Assembly: GCA_016781705.1 (NCBI GenBank)
Contig: JADDPV010000123.1
Location: forward strand, 1-9,931
DNA length: 9,931 nucleotides
Origin: Rubrobacter sp.
GTDB taxonomy: Bacteria; Actinomycetota; Rubrobacteria; Rubrobacterales; Rubrobacteraceae
Direction: 5' to 3'
Shown: in pieces, positions 6,275-9,931 of the stretch
Numbering within the stretch: position 1 is the first letter of the stretch
Layout: each line of letters begins with the position of its first letter
Program-made: the position numbers and the translations under genes
The notes under the pieces: generated by a model
What the model was told of the DNA's origin: nothing
Databases searched by the model: none
What the model saw: the letters and a program-made list of their open reading frames with translations, nothing else

Positions 6275-7453
6275 GTGAAGCCGCGTGCGTACCGCGAGGA
6301 GGACCGCCCGGTGGTGGCGCGGCTGTGCGCCGCCTCTTTGGGTGGCAGCGTCGAGAGGTGGGAGAAAAAGTACGACCCGGAGGAGAATCCCCGCTTCGAC
6401 CCCGGGGCGGTTCGCGTCGTCGAGGAGGACGGGGAGGTCCGGGCGACGGCGGCGGCGCTGCCACTCGAGGTCTACGTGGATGGTCGCCCCGCGGCGATAG
6501 ACGGCGTGGCGGACGTCGCCACGCACGCGGCTTACCGCCGCCGCGGCCACGCCGGGGAGCTAATGCGCGTCCTCCTTTCGGACGTGCGCGAGAGGGGCGT
6601 CCACCTCTCTATGCTCTGGCCCTTCGCCCACGCCTTCTACCGCCGCTTCGGCTGGGAGCTCGCGAGCGAGTCCATCGGCTACGCCTTAAAACCAACCGAC
6701 CTCCCGACCGGCGACGAGCAGAGACACGTCCGCGCCTACCGCGAGGACGACCTGCCGCGCATGATGGAGCTCCTCGAAGCCGAGGCCGCCGGGCATCAGT
6801 GCTGCGTGCGCCGGCGAGAGGAGCATTGGCGCAAGCTACTCTCCGGAGACGGGTTGAACGCCGCCGTCTACGAAGAGAGCGGACGCGTAGAGGGGTACGC
6901 GCTCTACTGCCTCTCGGGCTGGCGCGAGGGCCGGGACCCGGCACGCGAGCTGTCGTTGCCCGAGCTCGCCGTCCGGACGCCGGAGGCACACGCGGGGCTC
7001 CTCTCGTTTGCGGGGGCCTTCGATCCACTGGTCTTCGAGGTCCGGCTCTCAACCCCGCGCGGCGAGCCACTGCATCCGTACCTCCCGAGCTCCTACGTGG
7101 AGGCGAAGGTCTCATCCGAGTTCATGCTCCGGCTCGTGGACGTGGAGGGCGCCCTGGGCCTGCTAGACCGCGAGACGGGCGAGCCGCTCGTCCTCGACGT
7201 CTCCGACGACGTCATCCCCAAGAACGCCGGGACGTACACCGTCGGCGGCGGCGAGGTCGTCCGCGGCGCGGAGGCGGAGGAGCGGGTCTCGCTCGACGTC
7301 AGGCAGTTGGCTCAGCTCTACGCCGGGTACCTGCCTGTCCGTCAGCTTGCCCGGCACGGCCTCGTGGAGGCCGGCTCCCGGCGGGCGCTGGAGTTGTTGG
7401 AGGCGTACTTCCCGCCCGACGATCCTTACATCTACCCGCTCGATCATTTCTAG
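6275..7453 (+). CDS. Eis-like GNAT acetyltransferase
   Basis: A 392-residue cytoplasmic acetyltransferase of the Eis type, with an N-terminal GNAT domain, a second GNAT-like domain and a C-terminal SCP2-like domain. The acetyl-CoA loop is visible as VATHAAYRRRGHAGELM (residues 81-97). FYRRFGWELA (121-130) carries the conserved GNAT Tyr; the second domain begins near residue 150. The chain ends in PLDHF: in mycobacterial Eis the C-terminal Phe carboxylate serves as general base, and that terminal Phe is kept here. Eis proteins acetylate several amines of aminoglycosides or of lysine side chains. The substrate of this one is unknown. The start is GTG 6275, with GGAGAGG seven bases upstream. It follows padR by 106 bp on the same strand, so it may be read from the padR promoter or from its own. 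The length matches the family (about 400 aa). Confidence 0.85.
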   Translation: MKPRAYREEDRPVVARLCAASLGGSVERWEKKYDPEENPRFDPGAVRVVEEDGEVRATAAALPLEVYVDGRPAAIDGVADVATHAAYRRRGHAGELMRVLLSDVRERGVHLSMLWPFAHAFYRRFGWELASESIGYALKPTDLPTGDEQRHVRAYREDDLPRMMELLEAEAAGHQCCVRRREEHWRKLLSGDGLNAAVYEESGRVEGYALYCLSGWREGRDPARELSLPELAVRTPEAHAGLLSFAGAFDPLVFEVRLSTPRGEPLHPYLPSSYVEAKVSSEFMLRLVDVEGALGLLDRETGEPLVLDVSDDVIPKNAGTYTVGGGEVVRGAEAEERVSLDVRQLAQLYAGYLPVRQLARHGLVEAGSRRALELLEAYFPPDDPYIYPLDHF

Positions 7454-7499
7454 CCTCCCGGGGCCATTGCAACTCTCGCGTCCCGGGACCGACAGCCGC

Positions 7500-7505
7500 T
7501 AGAAT
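7500..7505 (+). promoter_or_regulatory. Possible -10 box for the F420 oxidoreductase gene
   Basis: TAGAAT matches the TATAAT consensus at five of six positions and lies 38 bases before the ATG at 7544. No good -35 box is found at the normal distance. The spacer just upstream holds a 7-bp inverted repeat, TCCCGGG (7456-7462) and CCCGGGA (7482-7488), without a T-run. This is weak evidence for a separate transcription start. Confidence 0.25.
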
Positions 7506-7543
7506 ATGGTCCGCAGGGCCGGTTGTCGAGCAGAGGGGAAGGC

Positions 7544-8542
7544 ATGAAGACCACGGGTACGGTGGGCTACGCGGCCATGTTCGAACAATTCCACCCGACG
7601 GACCTCCTGGGGTGGTGCAAACAGGCCGAGGAGTCGGGCTTCGGCTCCGTCATGGCATCGGACCACTTCCACCCCTGGACCCCAGAGCAGGGCCAGAGCG
7701 CCTTCGTGTGGAGCTGGATGGGCGCCCTGGGCGCCACGACCAACCTCCGCTTTGGCACCGGCGTGACGCCGCCCGGCTTCCGCTATCACCCGGCGATCAT
7801 CGCGCAGGGCGCCGCCACGCTCGAAGCCATGTACCCGGGTCGCTTCTGGCTGGGTCTTGGGGCTGGTGAGGCCCTCAACGAGCACATCGTCGGCCGCTAC
7901 TGGCCCGAGGCCCCGACGCGTCTGCGTATCCTCATGGAGTCCATCGAGGTCATCCGCAGGCTGTTCACCGGCAAGGTAGTGAAGTACGCGGGTGAGCACA
8001 TCACGCTGGAGAGCGCCAGGCTCTACACGATGCCCGAGACGCCGCCCCCGATCTACGTTGCGACGGCCGGCCCCATTATGAGCAAGAGGACGGGGCGCCT
8101 GTGCGACGGGATCATCACGGTCGGCGCGGCGGACGAGAAGATAAAGATGCTCATGCAGAAGTTCGAGGAGGGTGCGAGGCAGGAGGACAAGGACCCCTCC
8201 GAGATGCCGCGCATGATCCAGCTGCACGTCTCCTACGCCTCCTCGCAAGACGAGGCCGAGAGGCAGGCCGTCAAGGAGTGGCCCAACGGCGGGATGCCCT
8301 TCCCGAAGGCCGACATAAGGAACCCCGAGGACTTCGGGGCGATGGCGAAGCAGGTCTCCATCGAGGCCTTCAAGAACCGCGTCCTTACGAGCGCCGACCC
8401 TGACGAGCACCTGGAGCACGTCCAGCACTACGTGAACTTAGGGTTCGACGAGGTGTACGTGCACAACGTCGGGCGCAACCAGGAGGAGTTCATCCGGGCC
8501 TACGGGGAGCGCGTGATCCCCAAGCTGCGCTGGAAAGAGTAA
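7544..8542 (+). CDS. F420-dependent LLM-class oxidoreductase, G6PDH family
   Basis: A 332-residue TIM-barrel enzyme of the luciferase-like monooxygenase superfamily, in the subgroup of F420-dependent glucose-6-phosphate dehydrogenases (TIGR03557-like). It reduces coenzyme F420 by taking hydride from a sugar phosphate or alcohol. Visible are SDHFHPWTPEQGQSAFVWSW (39-58) with the catalytic-type His41 and Trp45, RFGTGVTPPGFRYHP (69-83), WLGLGAGEALNEHIVG (102-117) with Glu109, and PPPIYVATAGP (167-177). These correspond to His40, Trp44 and Glu109 of mycobacterial Fgd1. By hand alignment Fgd1 Lys259 and Arg283 correspond to Lys255 and Arg279, but Lys198 aligns with Ala195, so glucose-6-phosphate itself may not be the substrate. 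The ATG at 7544 has AGGGGAAGG directly upstream. A dead F420-biosynthesis gene (cofD/fbiA) lies 1 kb away on the other strand. Confidence 0.88.
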   Translation: MKTTGTVGYAAMFEQFHPTDLLGWCKQAEESGFGSVMASDHFHPWTPEQGQSAFVWSWMGALGATTNLRFGTGVTPPGFRYHPAIIAQGAATLEAMYPGRFWLGLGAGEALNEHIVGRYWPEAPTRLRILMESIEVIRRLFTGKVVKYAGEHITLESARLYTMPETPPPIYVATAGPIMSKRTGRLCDGIITVGAADEKIKMLMQKFEEGARQEDKDPSEMPRMIQLHVSYASSQDEAERQAVKEWPNGGMPFPKADIRNPEDFGAMAKQVSIEAFKNRVLTSADPDEHLEHVQHYVNLGFDEVYVHNVGRNQEEFIRAYGERVIPKLRWKE

Positions 8543-8576
8543 AGCGGGCTGGAGGAACGGCGGTTACGCAAGCGTC

Positions 8577-9433
8577 TTGCTCGTCGCCCTGGGGGCAGCG
8601 CTCTGGGGCACGGATGCGATCTTGAGGGTGACGCTCCTGGAGGTGGTTTCGCCGCCGCAGATCGTGCTCCTCGAGCACCTGGTCCTGCTCCTCTACTCGG
8701 TCCCGGCGTTGGCCCTGGGGTGGAGTTTTTCCGCGGCTTCGGAGCCCCGCAGTGGGCCGCGCTGCTCGTCATCGCCTGGGGAGGATCGGCACTCGCGACG
8801 TTGCTCTTTACCACCGCCTTCGCGGTGGGGAACCCGACGGTGGCGATACTCCTTCAGAAGACCCAGCCCCTGTGTTCGCCGTCGCGCTGGCGGGCATCTT
8901 GCTGCGGGAGAGGCTGGGATGGGCGTGCTGGCCGTGCTTCGTGGTGGCGATGTCGGGGGCGTACCTGATCTCCTTCGGCGACCTCTGGCCTTTCCCGGCC
9001 CTGGGTTCCGCCGAGGCCCTCTCCGCGGCCCTCGCTTTAGGCGCCGCGTTCTTGTGGGGCTCCTCGATCGTGCTGGGGCGGCTCCTCCTGGCCGTGCCCC
9101 TGCTCGTGGGCATCGTGGCGGTAGGAGGCTCACTCAGAGGGGTCGGCGCCGGGTTTGCCTCCGAACCGGGGCAGGTCGTCCTCCTCGCCCTGATCCCGGG
9201 CCTCCTGGCCTGCCCCTCTACTACCGGGGCTTGAGCGGTGCCCGGGCCTCCTACGCGACGCTCGCGGAGCTAGCCTTCCCGGCGACGGCGGTCGTCCTCA
9301 ACTGGACGTTCCTCGGGGTGGGGGTGAACGCGAACCTGGTACTGGGCTTTGTGCTCCTCTGGGGGCCGTGTTCGTCCTCGGATACTTGAACGCCAAGGCC
9401 CCGGCGCCGGGTTCGCCCCCAATAGCGAGGTAG
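8577..9433 (+). pseudogene. DMT/EamA-family transporter, multiply frameshifted
   Basis: Remains of a ten-helix drug/metabolite transporter. Consecutive pieces in changing frames read LGAALWGTDAILRVTLLEVV and HLVLLLYSVPALALGW. After about 8715 come FRGFGAPQWAALLVIAWGGS and LLFTTAFAVGNPTVAILLQK. After about 8868 come PVFAVALAGILLRERLGWAC, VVAMSGAYLISFGDLWPF and ALALGAAFLWGSSIVLGRLL. After about 9212 come LPLYYRGLSGARASYATLAE and LAFPATAVVLNWTFLGVGVN. After about 9360 it ends with VFVLGYLNAKAPAP to TAG 9431-9433. The order and spacing follow an EamA protein with two repeats, but sequence near 9090 appears shortened, dropping part of the second repeat. At least four frameshifts make it non-functional. 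No good start codon is seen: TTG 8577 is the first in frame, and GGAGG lies too far upstream, so the original start may be lost. It begins 34 bp after the F420 oxidoreductase gene. Confidence 0.85.
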
Positions 9434-9525
9434 TTCTTGACTTGCCGGCCCTGCGGAAGGGTCCAGGCGTAGGTACCATAGAAGCCGCCGAGCATACGCT
9501 GCGGCGCCATCTTGTAGAGGGGATC
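9425..9525 (-). pseudogene. Unrecognised coding-like segment fused to the cofD remnant
   Basis: In the same minus-strand frame as the end of the cofD remnant the peptide continues with LDPLYKMAPQRMLGGFYGTY, AWTLPQGRQVKNYLAIGGEP. It is rich in aromatic residues, uses normal codons and looks coding, but does not resemble the expected middle part of CofD, and I do not recognise it. The frame stays open to 9298, antisense to the transporter pseudogene, where it becomes low-quality. It could be a piece of another gene joined by deletion. Confidence 0.3.
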
Positions 9526-9901
9526 GAGCTCCGAGGCCGAGTCCATGGTGACCGAGCAACGCCCGGCCCGGAGATGCTCCGTCCGCAAAAGGTGCAGCGC
9601 CAGGTCGCGGTCGCCGACGTTGAACCACGAAGGTTCGTGGAGACGCTCAGGGCGTCCCGCACGCGGAACGTCTCGTCGCGCGCAGCCCCCAGCCACGTTC
9701 GGAGTCCCAGAGGCCGGCCAGGGAGTAGGTCACCGAGTCGAGGTCGGGGCAGACGCGCAGGCTGTGCCAGGTGAGGTCGCTGCCGACGTTGGCGATGACG
9801 CTTAGCTTGCCCGGCCCCAGAGCTTCGCGGAGGCACGGGGCGAGGCGGGTGCCGCCAAGGTCACCGGTCAGCGGGACGACTTGCGGCTCGGAGCCGGGCA
9901 T
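9526..9901 (-). pseudogene. fbiA: CofD/FbiA (2-phospho-L-lactate transferase) N-terminal remnant
   Basis: N-terminal half of the enzyme that joins a phospholactyl-type moiety to Fo in coenzyme F420 synthesis. From ATG 9901 (AAAGGA upstream) the frame reads VVPLTGDLGGTRLAPCLREA, then LGPGKLSVIANVGSDLTWHS, LRVCPDLDSVTYSLAGLWDS and ERGWGL. After a frameshift near 9680 comes RDETFRVRDAL, and after another near 9650 WFNVGDRDLALHLLRTEHL. The CPDLDSVTYSLAG and WFNVGDRDLALHLLRTE blocks are diagnostic of CofD. The nucleotide-binding glycine motif, normally like GGVGGAR, reads GDLGGTR. Similarity stops near 9530, about 130 residues in, against roughly 310-330 for a full protein. Two frameshifts plus loss of the C-terminal half make it a pseudogene. 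Intact F420 synthesis genes must lie elsewhere if the oxidoreductase at 7544-8542 is active. Confidence 0.8.
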
Positions 9902-9931
9902 GGGTCCTTTCTCGTTCGTGTGCCACGCAGT

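Noticed and set aside
6325..7869. 514-residue open frame on the plus strand across the acetyltransferase and oxidoreductase genes
   Set aside because: Arginine/proline-rich shadow of two clearly identified genes in other frames; common in GC-rich DNA.
7499..8428. 309-residue open frame on the minus strand
   Set aside because: Antisense to the F420-dependent oxidoreductase, with no recognisable family motif.
1..9931. CRISPR array, rRNA or intact tRNA genes
   Set aside because: No regularly spaced repeats and no rRNA signature were seen, and the only tRNA-like sequence is incomplete.

Overview
The window is GC-rich, with strong G/C preference at third codon positions, GTG/ATG starts and purine-rich ribosome binding sites. 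It carries a CruF-like carotenoid protein, an F420-dependent G6PDH-family oxidoreductase, a CofD/FbiA remnant and an Eis-type acetyltransferase. Together these point to an actinobacterium. Rubrobacter or a relative is the best guess, since that genus makes C50 bacterioruberin-type carotenoids and uses F420, but this is inference and not a match to a known genome.

Layout. 1-857 (+): IS5-type transposase broken by at least four frameshifts. 858-1160: promoter region for a small membrane protein at 1161-1508 (+). 1522-about 1970 (-): decayed gene of unknown family with a 13-bp perfect hairpin in its 3' end. 2022-2804 and 2880-3563 (-): an intact pair, an isoprenylcysteine-methyltransferase/NnrU-like membrane protein followed by a CruF-like carotenoid protein. 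3564-4406: about 840 bp with no convincing gene. 4407-about 4575 (-): 3' end of another decayed gene, next to a 60-nt tRNA-Ser-like remnant at 4603-4662. 4695-5179 (-): DUF4188 monooxygenase-like gene with one frameshift. 5180-5553: divergent regulatory region. 5554-6168 (+): PadR regulator. 6275-7453 (+): Eis-like acetyltransferase. 7544-8542 (+): F420-dependent LLM-class oxidoreductase. 8577-9433 (+): DMT/EamA transporter pseudogene. About 9425-9901 (-): CofD/FbiA pseudogene running into an unrecognised segment.

How it fits together. The clearest functional unit is the DUF4188 gene and padR, divergently arranged around two copies of the same TCAA-N2-TTGA operator. One copy covers the DUF4188 -35 box and the other lies just before padR, which is typical of PadR autoregulation plus control of a detoxification-type enzyme. 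The carotenoid/methyltransferase-like pair is a second unit.

The rest is a mosaic. Six genes (about 4.6 kb) are fully open, while five others carry one to several frameshifts. This suggests a decaying accessory stretch, not uniformly poor sequence. I found no clear evidence of a wholly new system. The most unusual items are the truncated tRNA-like element, the two-site PadR operator architecture, and the F420 oxidoreductase that appears to lack one G6P phosphate-binding lysine.
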